Of a stretch of DNA of 64,000 nucleotides, positions 25,297 through 34,143 are shown in pieces. Each line of letters begins with the position of its first letter. Positions within the stretch are counted from its first letter, which is position 1. The stretch comes from Salicibibacter cibi (GTDB lineage: Bacteria > Bacillota > Bacilli > Bacillales > Marinococcaceae): positions 806,001 through 870,000 of the forward strand of contig NZ_CP054706.1 in assembly GCF_016495865.1 (NCBI RefSeq), read 5' to 3'. Position numbers and translations under genes: made by a program. The notes below the pieces were generated by a model. That model saw only the letters and a list, made by a program, of their open reading frames with translations, had not been told where the DNA came from and did not search any database.

Positions 25297-26181
25297 TTAT
25301 TGCGGGGTACCCAAAATGTATGTTTCAATTGCTTTTGCCACGCCATCTTCATCATTGTCGGCAGTTTCCATATCGGCGTATTGTTTTACGTCTGTTTCTG
25401 CGTTGCCCATTGCGATGCTGAGACCGGCTGTTTCAAACATGGATAAATCATTATAATTATCGCCGATCGCGATCGTGTTTTCGGGAGCGATGCCCAGCTT
25501 CTTTGCCATAAACGTCAATCCGCTGCCTTTCTCGGCATCAAAAGGCATGAGTTCAATGTTGTCCCTGCCCGAAGATGTCAGTGCAATGCTCGGATTTGAT
25601 TTCCAAGCGGCGCGAATGGTTTGTAATTTTTGAGGGAATAGGGATAAAACGAGAAATTTATAAGCGGTAAAATCATAACTTGGGATATCTTCGGGGGCCG
25701 GAAGCATCTTAACCCCCATATTATTGAGCTGGCGATCGGCCTGATCCCGTATGATGGCTGCCATTTTCCCGCCGTCGTTTTTTTCGTGGGCATACGCGTT
25801 AAGATCATCCAAAAAGAACTGGTAGGTGTCGTCCGCCGTATAAAGCCCTGCGGACGTAGCCAGATGAAAATAAAAATGCCGTTCGTGCAGCCAGGATGCA
25901 ATATCGGTGGCAACGTGAAGGCCAAGGTGTTTTTCCGTCAAAATATGGCTTTTGTGGTCGGCGATCATTGCACCGTTTGCGCAAATATAACCGTCGGCCG
26001 GGATGCCGGCGGTTGTGACAATGTTTTTTGCGTCTTGCAAGGTGCGGCCGGTTGCTATGATGAAGGCGTGTCCCTGACGTTGTAAATGCTGAACCGCGGA
26101 AACCGTGCGATCACTGATCTCTTTCTCTGTATGTAATAATGTTCCGTCCATGTCGATCGCTACTAACTTCACCGTTACCAC
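25297..26181 (-). CDS. Cof-type HAD phosphatase
   Basis: The 294-residue product has HAD motif I VAIDMDGTLL (Asp nucleophile), motif II IIATGR, a Cof-type cap, then the KGSGL lysine and the motif IV GDNYNDLSMF. It is a Mg-dependent phosphatase of the YitU/YwpJ class, acting on sugar phosphates or flavin-type phosphates. The start is uncertain: GTG 26181, or GTG 26172, which has AGGTGG just upstream. It is monocistronic. Confidence 0.88.
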   Translation of the reverse strand: MVTVKLVAIDMDGTLLHTEKEISDRTVSAVQHLQRQGHAFIIATGRTLQDAKNIVTTAGIPADGYICANGAMIADHKSHILTEKHLGLHVATDIASWLHERHFYFHLATSAGLYTADDTYQFFLDDLNAYAHEKNDGGKMAAIIRDQADRQLNNMGVKMLPAPEDIPSYDFTAYKFLVLSLFPQKLQTIRAAWKSNPSIALTSSGRDNIELMPFDAEKGSGLTFMAKKLGIAPENTIAIGDNYNDLSMFETAGLSIAMGNAETDVKQYADMETADNDEDGVAKAIETYILGTPQ

Positions 26182-26272
26182 CTACTTTATCTGAGGATAC
26201 CATTATTATTCTACAACAGTCCGGGTTGGAAGAAAAGGAAATGTTATTGAGAGTGAAAAAGGACGGTTTTGT

Positions 26273-26923
26273 ATGGACAAGGGAAAGGTAAAAGGGATCT
26301 TCGTCGGCATTGCTGTGATCGTGATCGTTTATTTGGCCTCGCAAGTCGGCGATGCCTGGAGTCCGGCACGTCTTCGTGATTATATAGAAGGATTTGGGAT
26401 TTTTGCGCCACTGTTATTTCTTCTTCTCAGCGGATTGCGCCCCGTCTTTTTTGCTCCGGCTTCCGTTGTTGGTTTTGTCGGCGGGCTGCTTTTTGGCCTG
26501 TGGGGCGGAGTGGTACTCACCATCATCGGTTCGCTCTTTGCTGCTGCTTTGGGCTATTTTATGGCGCAGTATCTCGGGGGCCGTTGGATCGAAAAAAAGA
26601 TGCAGGGCGGGAGGTTGCTCGAATTTAGAAACCAGCTGTTGCGCTATGGGTTTTACTATGTGTTATTTTTACGACTCATCCCGATGCTCAGCTTTGATCT
26701 GATCAGTTATGTTTGCGGATTCGCGCAGACACCTTTTCTTAAATATATTACAGCGACAGCAATCGGCATTTTGCCAGGGGCCATGGCTTTTACCTTAATG
26801 GGGAGTAGTGTTGCCGCCGGGGATACGGAAGTATTGCTGCTCATTTTTGGGATTGCGTTGGTTTTGCTTATTGCCGGTTTGCTCTATTATTATGTTGTCA
26901 AACGACGTGCCTGCAATATATAA
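26273..26923 (+). CDS. TVP38/TMEM64 (DedA-related) membrane protein
   Basis: The 216-residue product has five to six membrane segments. The VTT-domain motifs RPVFFAPASVVGFVGGLLFG, GYFMAQYLGGRWI and RLIPMLSFDLISYVCG are present. Family members are proposed lipid scramblases or envelope maintenance proteins; the role here is not determined. It starts with ATG 26273. Confidence 0.87.
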   Translation: MDKGKVKGIFVGIAVIVIVYLASQVGDAWSPARLRDYIEGFGIFAPLLFLLLSGLRPVFFAPASVVGFVGGLLFGLWGGVVLTIIGSLFAAALGYFMAQYLGGRWIEKKMQGGRLLEFRNQLLRYGFYYVLFLRLIPMLSFDLISYVCGFAQTPFLKYITATAIGILPGAMAFTLMGSSVAAGDTEVLLLIFGIALVLLIAGLLYYYVVKRRACNI

Positions 26924-27027
26924 AAAAATCGTGTTATTGTAAAAAAATCTCGAAAAGCGGAGTTGAACGCATATCTTTTTGCTAAAATGGATATAGATTA
27001 TTGAGTTACAAAAAGGAGGGCACCAAC

Positions 27028-27165
27028 ATGAACAAGAAATGGTTGTATTCTTTGCTTTCCGTTGTATTCGCGGTAGGAATGCTCGCAGCGTGTAATGGAG
27101 ATATGGATGATGATCCCGGTATGCCTGAAGAAGGCGACGACATGGGTGAAGAAGGAGATATTTAA
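27028..27165 (+). CDS. Very small acidic lipoprotein
   Basis: The 45-residue product is MNKKWLYSLLSVVFAVGMLA followed by ACNGDMDD and an acidic tail ending in Ile. The lipobox is LAAC (Cys22), so only about 24 residues remain after processing. AAAAGGAGGG precedes the ATG, and an intrinsic terminator follows immediately, supporting a real gene. Small lipoproteins of this design are common in Bacillaceae; the function is unknown. Confidence 0.8.
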   Translation: MNKKWLYSLLSVVFAVGMLAACNGDMDDDPGMPEEGDDMGEEGDI

Positions 27166-27178
27166 AACTTGACATATG

Positions 27179-27217
27179 AGCGCTGGCTTATGAATGAAGC
27201 CGGTGCTTATTTTTTTA
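27179..27217 (+). terminator. Intrinsic terminator of small lipoprotein gene
   Basis: AGCGCTGGCTT pairs with AAGCCGGTGCT (two G-U pairs), followed by TATTTTTTT. Confidence 0.82.
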
Positions 27218-27334
27218 ACACGATCGATATTGTTTTTAATGAAATGTAGTCTTATTTTCATTGTCTTGAAATCTTCGAAAAGCTCCTGTAAATATCTTTC
27301 GCAATCTTTCTATCGGTGCCAACATTTGGACCAT

Positions 27335-27342
27335 GGTATAAT
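27335..27342 (+). promoter_or_regulatory. Extended -10 promoter of CAP gene
   Basis: The sequence TGGTATAAT includes the TGn extension; no good -35 box is found. It lies 62 bases before the ATG of the CAP-domain gene. Confidence 0.55.
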
Positions 27343-27403
27343 CTTCCCTCCCCTTTTCATGGGCGTTTTGCGTTGCCATAATGCGTACAGGAGGTGCTTA
27401 TGC

Positions 27404-28237
27404 ATGAAAAAATATTTATTAGCATTATCAGCTTTTTTACTCGTTCCGGCGGGAGCGATGGCAGAGGAAGAGGATGTCAGATACATAGAGGGAGATGATC
27501 ATAGATCGATAGCCGTTTTCGGTTATGCCGGAAGCTTTAACGTCTCCGGCGAAGATTGGGATACGGTAGAAGATAAGTTCGAAGTCATTAGTGAGGAGCT
27601 CGATCTTCAATCCCCGGAAGACGTAGATGAAGAGCAAGAAGACCAAGACAAACCTGCAGATGAAACTGATGAAGAGAATGAGAAAGAAGAGGGCCAACCG
27701 GAAGAAGAACCGTCTGAAGAAGAACAACCGGAGCAAGAGCAGTCGGAAGAAAACAATGAAGAAGAAGGAAATGACGACGAGCAAGAACATGGCGACGGTC
27801 AAGTTGATGAACAAGACAATGAGCAAAATAATGATCAAAACTTCGAAACGGAAAGTGAATTTGAGCAAGAAGTTGTTCGCTTGACGAATGAAGAAAGAGA
27901 AGATCAAGGTCTTCAGCCGTTGGAAGCGCACAGCGATCTTTCCGATGTAGCCCGTGTAAAATCTGAAGATATGCGCGACAGCGATTATTTTTCCCACGAC
28001 AGCCCGAATTACGGATCGCCATTTGATATGATGGATGAGTTCGGCATTGATTATATGGGTGCAGGTGAAAATATTGCCGCCGGCCAGCAATCCCCTGAAC
28101 AGGTCGTTGAAGGTTGGATGAATTCGGATGGGCACCGCGACAATATTCTTAATGAAGACTTTACACACATCGGTATCGGCCATGTTGCAGGTGGCAGCTA
28201 CGGCGATTATTGGACGCAAATGTTCATAACCGAATAG
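27404..28237 (+). CDS. Secreted CAP (SCP/PR1) domain protein with acidic linker
   Basis: The 277-residue product has a signal peptide (cleavage near AMA, about residue 19). An N-terminal segment of about 45 residues is followed by an acidic E/D/Q-rich linker (about 65-145). The C-terminal CAP domain resembles YkwD: VVRLTNEEREDQGLQPLEA, YFSHDSPNYGSPFDMMDEFG, GENIAAGQQSPEQVVEGWMN, SDGHRDNI. Function in bacteria is unresolved; it is an exported envelope protein. The ATG at 27404 has AGGAGGTG upstream; the upstream open frame is not coding. Confidence 0.87.
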   Translation: MKKYLLALSAFLLVPAGAMAEEEDVRYIEGDDHRSIAVFGYAGSFNVSGEDWDTVEDKFEVISEELDLQSPEDVDEEQEDQDKPADETDEENEKEEGQPEEEPSEEEQPEQEQSEENNEEEGNDDEQEHGDGQVDEQDNEQNNDQNFETESEFEQEVVRLTNEEREDQGLQPLEAHSDLSDVARVKSEDMRDSDYFSHDSPNYGSPFDMMDEFGIDYMGAGENIAAGQQSPEQVVEGWMNSDGHRDNILNEDFTHIGIGHVAGGSYGDYWTQMFITE

Positions 28238-28252
28238 GAAAACATGCCATGA

Positions 28253-28289
28253 AACAGGGGAACTCCATGGAGTTCCCCTGTTGTTTTTA
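28253..28289. terminator. Perfect-hairpin terminator between convergent genes
   Basis: AACAGGGGAACTCCATGG is followed by its complement, a 15-bp perfect stem, then GTTTTTA on the plus strand and an A-rich flank in the other direction. Confidence 0.85.
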
Positions 28290-28296
28290 TGGAGAT

Positions 28297-28944
28297 TTAA
28301 AGGGGAATAACATAAAAAAGGATCGCGAAAAAGTGGGCAGCGGAACCGGCAATGACAAATACGTGCCAAATGGCGTGATGATAAGGAAAGCGGCCCCATA
28401 GATAAAAAAATGCGCCTGTCGTGTAGAACACACCACCGATGGCGAGTAACACTAATCCTCCCGTTGGAACTACAGCGGCAAGGGGTCCCCACGCAATAAC
28501 GATCATCCAGCCCATTCCAATATAAACGAGCGTAGACAACACCCGGAAGCGCCTAACAAAAAAGACTTTAAATACAATCCCTGTGATTGCCAGCCCCCAT
28601 ATGACGAAAAACAATGTCCAACTTATAGCTCCTTCCAGTACATGAAAAAGGAAAGGAGTATACGTTCCGGCAATAAACAAGTAGATCGAAGAATGGTCGA
28701 GTATTTCAAATAGGTTTTTGGCTTTCCCTTTCGGAAAACTATGTACCAACGTAGAGCATACATAGAGCAATAACATTGTGGCACCGAAAATGGAAACACT
28801 GACGATGTGTAAAGGGGTGCCGATGTGTGTTGCGTATGCAATTAACAGCACAAGTGCCGCGATGCTTAGAAGGCTTCCGATCCCATGGGTGACGGCGTTT
28901 GCTATCTCTTCTTTTTTGGTAAAAATTTTGGAATGATCAAGCAA
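28297..28944 (-). CDS. Hemolysin III / PAQR-family membrane protein
   Basis: The product has 215 residues from TTG 28944, chosen because GGGAGGA lies 8 bases upstream. Seven membrane segments. HlyIII motifs are present: EEIANAVTHGIGSLLSIAAL, SFPKGKAKNLFEILDHSSIY and HAIWHVFVIAGSAAHFFAI, carrying the conserved His/Asp metal residues of the PAQR hydrolase fold. The role is probably membrane lipid homeostasis, inferred from the family. Confidence 0.87.
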   Translation of the reverse strand: MLDHSKIFTKKEEIANAVTHGIGSLLSIAALVLLIAYATHIGTPLHIVSVSIFGATMLLLYVCSTLVHSFPKGKAKNLFEILDHSSIYLFIAGTYTPFLFHVLEGAISWTLFFVIWGLAITGIVFKVFFVRRFRVLSTLVYIGMGWMIVIAWGPLAAVVPTGGLVLLAIGGVFYTTGAFFYLWGRFPYHHAIWHVFVIAGSAAHFFAILFYVIPL

Positions 28945-29095
28945 AATCCGCGTCCTCCCTTTTTTCAGTTCTGTCCTTATTATAACGAAAGATAAGACGA
29001 ATGTGAAAAGGATGAGATGGTACGGAAAACAACAGGGCACATAGGAGCGGGAAATGCTCCCGTACCCGATTTTCCTAACTACAATAGAATGAATA

Positions 29096-29270
29096 AATGT
29101 TTAACGCGAAAAGGCGAGCTCAGCCTCCTCGGAAAAAAAGACGTTCGCTTTTTTCCTGCGGGGTCTTCGCCCTGCGCTTTCCCACAGGAGTCTACGAGTT
29201 TTTCCTTCGCTCGCTAATGGTGCTACCATATTTAATCACGAATATCAACCATTGATTTTAGTGTTGACCC
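29096..29270 (-). mobile_element. Truncated ISL3-like MITE, copy 2
   Basis: Read on the minus strand it starts GGGTCAACACTAAAATCAAT, like the ends of the 17931 element, and carries the interior GTAGACTCCTGTGGG...GACCCCGCAGG. The other terminal repeat is missing, so it is a one-ended remnant. Confidence 0.75.
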
Positions 29271-29285
29271 TGTTTTTTTCAAGAT

Positions 29286-29316
29286 AAAAAAACCGGGGAC
29301 GATATTACATCCCCGA
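29286..29316 (-). terminator. Intrinsic terminator of SleB-like gene
   Basis: On the minus strand CGGGGA, a ten-base loop, TCCCCG, then GTTTTTTT. Confidence 0.82.
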
Positions 29317-29338
29317 TTCTCGGTTCCAAGTATAACAT

Positions 29339-29923
29339 TTAACGTGCAAAGACGTGATCCCCGATTGAAATTGTCTCATCTCTTGTGGCATTCCAATGGT
29401 TTGATGCTTCTGCAGGATTGTAGAAGTAAGTGGACCCTTGTCCTTGCCCGTCAAAGACGATCGCTTCGCGAGCGGCTCGTTTCGATTCTTCGTCAGCCGG
29501 CTGATCGATCGTTCCGTCAAGGACAGGGCTAAACTGGTAACTCCCGCTTTCAACTTCATAGACAACCTCATGGATGGAATCCGGAAAGTTATCCGCAGCC
29601 ACGCGGTTAAGCACAACGGTTCCAACGCCTACTTTTCCATCATAAGGCTCCCCATTTGCCTCAGCCTGAATGATACGGGCGAGAAGCGCTTCTTCTTCGG
29701 CTGAAACGGATTCTGGAATGTCCAGTTGTTCTCCCGGAGAGACGGCATCTTCGGATTTTCCGTTTGTTTCTTTAATGTCCTCGGTAGCAACGCCATGGTC
29801 TAATCCGATCGACCAAAGCGATTCTCCCTCGTTGACTTCGTGCGTATCGGCATTGGCCTCCGATACGCTTGTAAAAGCAAAAAATGCGGCGAGCGGCAAA
29901 GCCGCCAATTTTAATCGTTTCAT
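29339..29923 (-). CDS. LysM-SleB-like cell wall hydrolase
   Basis: The 194-residue product has a signal peptide (to about 26), a LysM domain (HEVNEGESLWSIG to SPGEQLDIP, about 28-70) and a Hydrolase_2 domain like SleB/CwlJ (about 76-194). The latter has the catalytic Glu88 in RIIQAEANGE and VVLNRVAADNFPDSI. It cleaves peptidoglycan, possibly cortex or muramic-lactam wall. The ATG at 29923 has AGGAGGT upstream. Confidence 0.88.
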   Translation of the reverse strand: MKRLKLAALPLAAFFAFTSVSEANADTHEVNEGESLWSIGLDHGVATEDIKETNGKSEDAVSPGEQLDIPESVSAEEEALLARIIQAEANGEPYDGKVGVGTVVLNRVAADNFPDSIHEVVYEVESGSYQFSPVLDGTIDQPADEESKRAAREAIVFDGQGQGSTYFYNPAEASNHWNATRDETISIGDHVFAR

Positions 29924-30096
29924 AGATTTATGTACCTCCTCTATCAATATGTGCAATATTAAGGTAACAAGGAACGAGGACTATTGCATCAGGTAATGAA
30001 TCCCAATTACACAAAATGACAAAAGAAAGGTTGTTTCAATAGGAAAGACCTATATTTTTAACATTTGCGTTACAAAGGCTTGTAACATTAAACAGC

Positions 30097-30121
30097 AAAA
30101 AAAACCGGCATAATACCGATT
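30097..30121 (-). terminator. Short terminator of GerMN lipoprotein gene
   Basis: On the minus strand CGG, loop TATTATG, CCG with flanking A/T pairs, then eight T. Confidence 0.6.
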
Positions 30122-30122
30122 T

Positions 30123-30755
30123 TTATTCATTTATTTCATCATAAGTATCCAAACTATCATCCGGAGTGTAAGGCTCCGAAGTATCAATGTGTCCGAATAG
30201 TGATTCCTGTATTTCTCCGTCGAGAAGAAATTGGGTTGAGTCATATCCAAACTGAGCCATAATGTGCGCTACTTGGTCTAAGAAGGCTGTTTCCGCAGAA
30301 GAACCGAAATTGGCATCGGTGATTTCCGGAGAGAATGATATGTGTGCAATGCTATCTTGATCATCTACGTATTGAACGTCCACGCCCTCATCGGTGAGGG
30401 ATGTCAATTCGTCATTTTCCGGCCCGCTCAACCATTCTTCCACTGCGGAAGCGGGCAATTCTTCCGTGGATGCAGCAGTCACTGTTCGAGTTTCCCGATA
30501 CATGTTCAACGCTTCTTCATCATAGAAAAGAAAATCGACTTCTTCCGTGGCTGTGCCGTCTTCATTTTCCTCTTCTATGTCATCTTCTGCGGTTCCTTCT
30601 TCTTCTGTTTCATTTTCCGAATCATCTGTTTCCTCATCCGTTTCAGCAGGCAGTTCCTGATCATTGTCGCTTGCTGAATCGTCATCTGCATTGTTGCATG
30701 CGCCGACTGTCATCGCCATAGCAGCGGTAACAACAAAGATGATTGGTCGTTTCAT
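30123..30755 (-). CDS. GerMN-domain lipoprotein divergent from sigX
   Basis: The 210-residue product has a signal peptide with lipobox VGAC (Cys20), a long acidic linker (about 23-72) and a GerMN-like domain (about 73-195: YRETRTVTAASTEELPASAV, then the end AQFGYDSTQFLLDG). GerMN domains occur in GerM and other envelope proteins of spore formers. Its last 55 residues resemble the C-terminus of the RsiX protein encoded on the other side of the promoter region. It has its own SigA-type promoter facing away from sigX. Confidence 0.82.
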   Translation of the reverse strand: MKRPIIFVVTAAMAMTVGACNNADDDSASDNDQELPAETDEETDDSENETEEEGTAEDDIEEENEDGTATEEVDFLFYDEEALNMYRETRTVTAASTEELPASAVEEWLSGPENDELTSLTDEGVDVQYVDDQDSIAHISFSPEITDANFGSSAETAFLDQVAHIMAQFGYDSTQFLLDGEIQESLFGHIDTSEPYTPDDSLDTYDEINE

Positions 30756-30797
30756 TTTTTATTCTCCTCCCCAGTACAACTAAAATGTAGCCACTTT

Positions 30798-30826
30798 AGT
30801 TTAAGAAACCCCCTCTTGTTTGTCAA
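30798..30826 (-). promoter_or_regulatory. SigA-type promoter of GerMN lipoprotein
   Basis: On the minus strand TTGACA (30826-30821) and TAAACT (30803-30798) are 17 bases apart, about 45 bases before the ATG. Confidence 0.7.
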
Positions 30827-30925
30827 AACTTTAATGAGGCTCTAGCAGGACGATGAATCCGTGCTATAATGGCGTAGACTGCTAATTTTGAATGTCAAAA
30901 AATGATGATAAACAATATGAAAAAT

Positions 30926-30951
30926 TGTAACGCTTCCGGCTAAAAAACGAC
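30926..30951 (+). promoter_or_regulatory. SigX-type ECF promoter of sigX-rsiX
   Basis: TGTAAC (30926-30931) and CGAC (30948-30951) are separated by 16 bases, matching the B. subtilis SigX/ECF promoter pattern, 18 bases before the GTG start. It implies positive autoregulation. Confidence 0.75.
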
Positions 30952-30968
30952 TGTTAGGGGGAACGGAA

Positions 30969-31535
30969 GTGGCTGATCGTACGTTTGACCGTCTTTATGA
31001 AGAATATCACCAATCCATATATCAATTTATTTATTACATGATACGGGATCGAAATGTAGCCGAAGAACTTGTGCAAGACGTCTATATAAAAGTTTTGGGA
31101 TCGTACGAAAATTTTGATGGAAAGAGTAATGAAAAAACATGGTTATTTTCAATAGCGAAACATTTGGCGATTGATTATATTCGAAAAGAAAACCGACAAA
31201 AAAGAAAATGGTTTGGGACAATCGTGTCGAACGAAAAAATTGACACCCACGATCCTGATCCTTTGCCTGAAGAAATTGCGGTGAAGAAGGCTGAAGTTCA
31301 GGTCGTTTATGAAGCCCTTGGCACTTGTTCACTCGCTCATCGTCAAGTGCTGATTCTTCGTTTTATCCAGTCATTATCCGTTAAGGAGACAGCCGAATCG
31401 TTAGGGTGGTCCGAGAGCAAGGTTAAAACAACCCAACACAGGGCCATTCAACAGCTTAGAAAGACTTTGAACACAGATGAAAGGGAGGAGGGAAACCTTG
31501 AGACGCAATCATCGCGAAGACGAAATCGAACGTAA
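30969..31535 (+). CDS. sigX: ECF sigma factor SigX
   Basis: The 188-residue product has sigma-70 region 2 (YQFIYYMIRDRNVAEELVQD, then KTWLFSIAKHLAIDYIRKEN) and region 4 (LILRFIQSLSVKETAESLGW, SESKVKTTQHRA). Similarity to B. subtilis SigX is high. SigX directs envelope genes such as those altering surface charge. The GTG at 30969 has AGGGGGAA upstream. It overlaps the start of rsiX by 38 bases. Confidence 0.9.
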   Translation: MADRTFDRLYEEYHQSIYQFIYYMIRDRNVAEELVQDVYIKVLGSYENFDGKSNEKTWLFSIAKHLAIDYIRKENRQKRKWFGTIVSNEKIDTHDPDPLPEEIAVKKAEVQVVYEALGTCSLAHRQVLILRFIQSLSVKETAESLGWSESKVKTTQHRAIQQLRKTLNTDEREEGNLETQSSRRRNRT

Positions 31536-32766
31536 TTTAAAGGCGCTTGATGGAATCAAAGATACACGCAGCAAAGAGGAGATTTATCGCAATATCCAGC
31601 TGAAAATGAACGAACGCAAGCAGCCGGTTCGTCGATTCAGAAAGCCGGTTGTATGGGGACTGTCGTCAGCTGCCGTCGTCGTATTGACGGTGATTGTTGT
31701 CTCCCAGGGCCCTTCCCCATCCTCCCAAGGAGAATTCGGCACTGAGCCAACAACGGAACGTGAAGAAGATAGCTCTGCAATGGATGAAGAGGATGGAGAC
31801 GCCGAAGAAGATATGGAAGACGAGCAGGATGAACAGGAAGAGACCGTCATTGAAGAAGATGGAGAAGAAATACAAGAAGGGGTTCGAGAAGAAGACGTAC
31901 AACCTCCGGTCGATAGCAATGGAGAGGAAGGTGAGCAAGAGGAAGACACGGAAGAGGAAAATATAGAAGAGGATTCCATTGATCGAAGGGTAGTGGAAAT
32001 GGATGAAGTATATGCTGACGTTGATTACCGGTCTGCGGCTTCTCAAAACGAACAACAACTCCTTGCTTTGCCATTTTTAGCTCCCGACAATGAAACGATC
32101 GTGCCCATTACCGTTGATCATTCCGGAGATGCAGAGGAGAACGGCGCCGACGAGATGCTCGATCGTATAGATCCGAATGCACTTGGGTTGCAAGCGTCTC
32201 CGTTACTGGACATTGAAGAACAGGAGCAGGAAGATGTGAAAATCCGTGAAGGATTAGAGGAAATTGCCCGCTTCGATATAGAGCAACCTTGGCCGTCCGA
32301 ATGGGAGGATTGGTTCCAACAGGAAGATGCTGACTTCGAAGCATCCGCTGGATACTATGTTTTTCAGGCCGGTGAAGGAAATGCTTATCTTGTAACCGGG
32401 CAAAGCTTGGATATGGAAGATGCCTCCGATGAGAACCTGGAAGAAACGTTACAGCGGATGGAAACGGAAGAAAATGAATATGTCGAGTCGGTGATCCCTC
32501 CCTATGTTGAACTGGACAACGTGGATGAACGTGACGAAGAAAGTGTTTTGTTATCATATTCCGGTCTGGATGAATGGAGCGAAAATGATGAAACACAATT
32601 ATTGATGTTTGTCGAAGGCGTTTTATTGACGGCCGCTGATTTTGGCTATCATGATGTCGAATTTGATGGGGATATGGACGAAATCGAACAGATCGGACCG
32701 TATGATTTAAGCGAAACCATCGATCCGCCCGCCTCTCCAAACTATATCGGAGAAATAGCAAATTAA
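31498..32766 (+). CDS. rsiX: Anti-sigma factor RsiX with GerMN-like extracellular domain
   Basis: The product has 422 residues from TTG 31498 (GGAGGG upstream), overlapping sigX. The short cytosolic part (about 1-45: IERNLKALDGIKDTRSKEEI) is like RsiX. One membrane segment (about 50-70) is followed by an extracellular acidic linker (about 80-160) and a folded C-terminal region with a GerMN-like end (SGLDEWSENDETQLLMFVEG, TAADFGYHDVEF). It binds SigX at the membrane and releases it on a signal. It is longer than B. subtilis RsiX mainly because of the acidic linker. Confidence 0.85.
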   Translation: MRRNHREDEIERNLKALDGIKDTRSKEEIYRNIQLKMNERKQPVRRFRKPVVWGLSSAAVVVLTVIVVSQGPSPSSQGEFGTEPTTEREEDSSAMDEEDGDAEEDMEDEQDEQEETVIEEDGEEIQEGVREEDVQPPVDSNGEEGEQEEDTEEENIEEDSIDRRVVEMDEVYADVDYRSAASQNEQQLLALPFLAPDNETIVPITVDHSGDAEENGADEMLDRIDPNALGLQASPLLDIEEQEQEDVKIREGLEEIARFDIEQPWPSEWEDWFQQEDADFEASAGYYVFQAGEGNAYLVTGQSLDMEDASDENLEETLQRMETEENEYVESVIPPYVELDNVDERDEESVLLSYSGLDEWSENDETQLLMFVEGVLLTAADFGYHDVEFDGDMDEIEQIGPYDLSETIDPPASPNYIGEIAN

Positions 32767-32800
32767 TGCCGGAAACCCGTGGGGGCTTCCGGCAGAGGAC

Positions 32801-34123
32801 CTATACAAAATCCGATGCGCTTTCCATTGCATTTACGGAGCCTGCGCCTTGTGTGTTTTCGTCAAGCCCCATATCTTCTGCTCCTTCGAGCAATCTTGTT
32901 TTGATGTCGTCCGGTTCCCAGTCACTGTTTAATTCCAACAGTTGAGCACAAATGCCGGCAACGATCGGTGTGGCCATCGATGTACCGGACATGGCAGTGT
33001 AATGATTATCGACCCTGCTGGATTTTGTTACTTTATCGAGAAATGAACGCGGAGATCGAACGGCAACAACATCGACGCCCGGCGCAAGGATGTCCGGTTT
33101 CGTTTCTCCATCGATCGTTGGTCCGCGGCTGGAAAAACCGGCAACCGTATCATCGGCGCGCTCCGGAGTGTTTTGATCGTCGAGGGCACCTACGGTAATA
33201 ATCTGTGGACTAATGCCAGGAGAAGAAATAGTGCCGGAACTCGACCCTTCATTCCCGGCGGCAGCAACAACGACCATCCCTTCGTTCCAGGCTTCGTTCA
33301 CTGCCTCCACAACCGGATCATCATCGGCAGGTTCAGAGGCCGGGCTTCCCAAGGAAAGAGATAGAATATCAATATTGTATTCTTCTTTATTTTCCAGGCA
33401 CCAATCAATACCGGCAATGATGTTTGATAATGGACCGGCTCCTGATCTGTTAAGCACTTTAACACCCGCAATATTCGCATTCGGCGCCGGGGCTACGTAT
33501 TTCCCGTCGGATAGATACCCATTCCCGGCCGCGTCCCCTGCGCAATGTGTGCCGTGGCCGTTATCATCGTATGGTTCGGTACGATCGTTGATGAAATCTT
33601 TAAAAGCTACAATTCGATTTTCCGGTTCGGTGAAATCTTGACTCGGATGCACGCCGGTGTCAAGGATGGCGATTGTTGACCCTTCACCGGTGAGATCGCT
33701 TTCTTGCAAAAGGGCGGAACGTGTTGTCTTTGTAGCGGTATTGAGCAATGCGCTTACAGAACGATTTAAATAGATTTTTTCGATATCATCGCAATTATTA
33801 CATAGTTTTTCGAGTGCTTGAGCTGTTAATATGCCGCTTTGGCATGAAAAACGCGGAAACGATTGCTTCACTTTGCAACGAACATGCTTCTTCGCAATAT
33901 ATTGGAATACGGCGCTCCCGTTTTGATAACAGTCTGAACCACGCTTGAATTTAACGAGGACGGGAAAAGCTTTTGTGCTGCGAATCCAGTGATCTGTCAT
34001 ATTTTGCAGAAAACACGGGGTGAATCGTAACGGTCTGATTGCCCCGATCAATGCATGCCTAAGATGAGTATCTATCAAAGGTCCATATGCACGGGCAATC
34101 TTTACGGTAGACAAATGAAACAT
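32801..34123 (-). CDS. aprX: AprX-like intracellular subtilisin-family protease
   Basis: The 440-residue product aligns with B. subtilis AprX (442) along its length, including the unusual N-terminus. The triad is Asp155 (ILDTGVHP), His190 (DNGHGTHCAG) and Ser382 (MSGTSMATP), with oxyanion Asn291 (AAAGNEG). No signal peptide is present, so the enzyme acts inside the cell or is released late. The ATG at 34123 has AAAGGGG upstream. A 16-bp hairpin lies in its leader. Confidence 0.93.
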   Translation of the reverse strand: MFHLSTVKIARAYGPLIDTHLRHALIGAIRPLRFTPCFLQNMTDHWIRSTKAFPVLVKFKRGSDCYQNGSAVFQYIAKKHVRCKVKQSFPRFSCQSGILTAQALEKLCNNCDDIEKIYLNRSVSALLNTATKTTRSALLQESDLTGEGSTIAILDTGVHPSQDFTEPENRIVAFKDFINDRTEPYDDNGHGTHCAGDAAGNGYLSDGKYVAPAPNANIAGVKVLNRSGAGPLSNIIAGIDWCLENKEEYNIDILSLSLGSPASEPADDDPVVEAVNEAWNEGMVVVAAAGNEGSSSGTISSPGISPQIITVGALDDQNTPERADDTVAGFSSRGPTIDGETKPDILAPGVDVVAVRSPRSFLDKVTKSSRVDNHYTAMSGTSMATPIVAGICAQLLELNSDWEPDDIKTRLLEGAEDMGLDENTQGAGSVNAMESASDFV

Positions 34124-34143
34124 AGAAAAAGCCCCTTTTCTTT

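Noticed and set aside
27437..28492. 351-codon minus-strand frame across the CAP gene
   Set aside because: It is a shadow of the acidic linker and CAP domain; it crosses the terminator and has no start signal.
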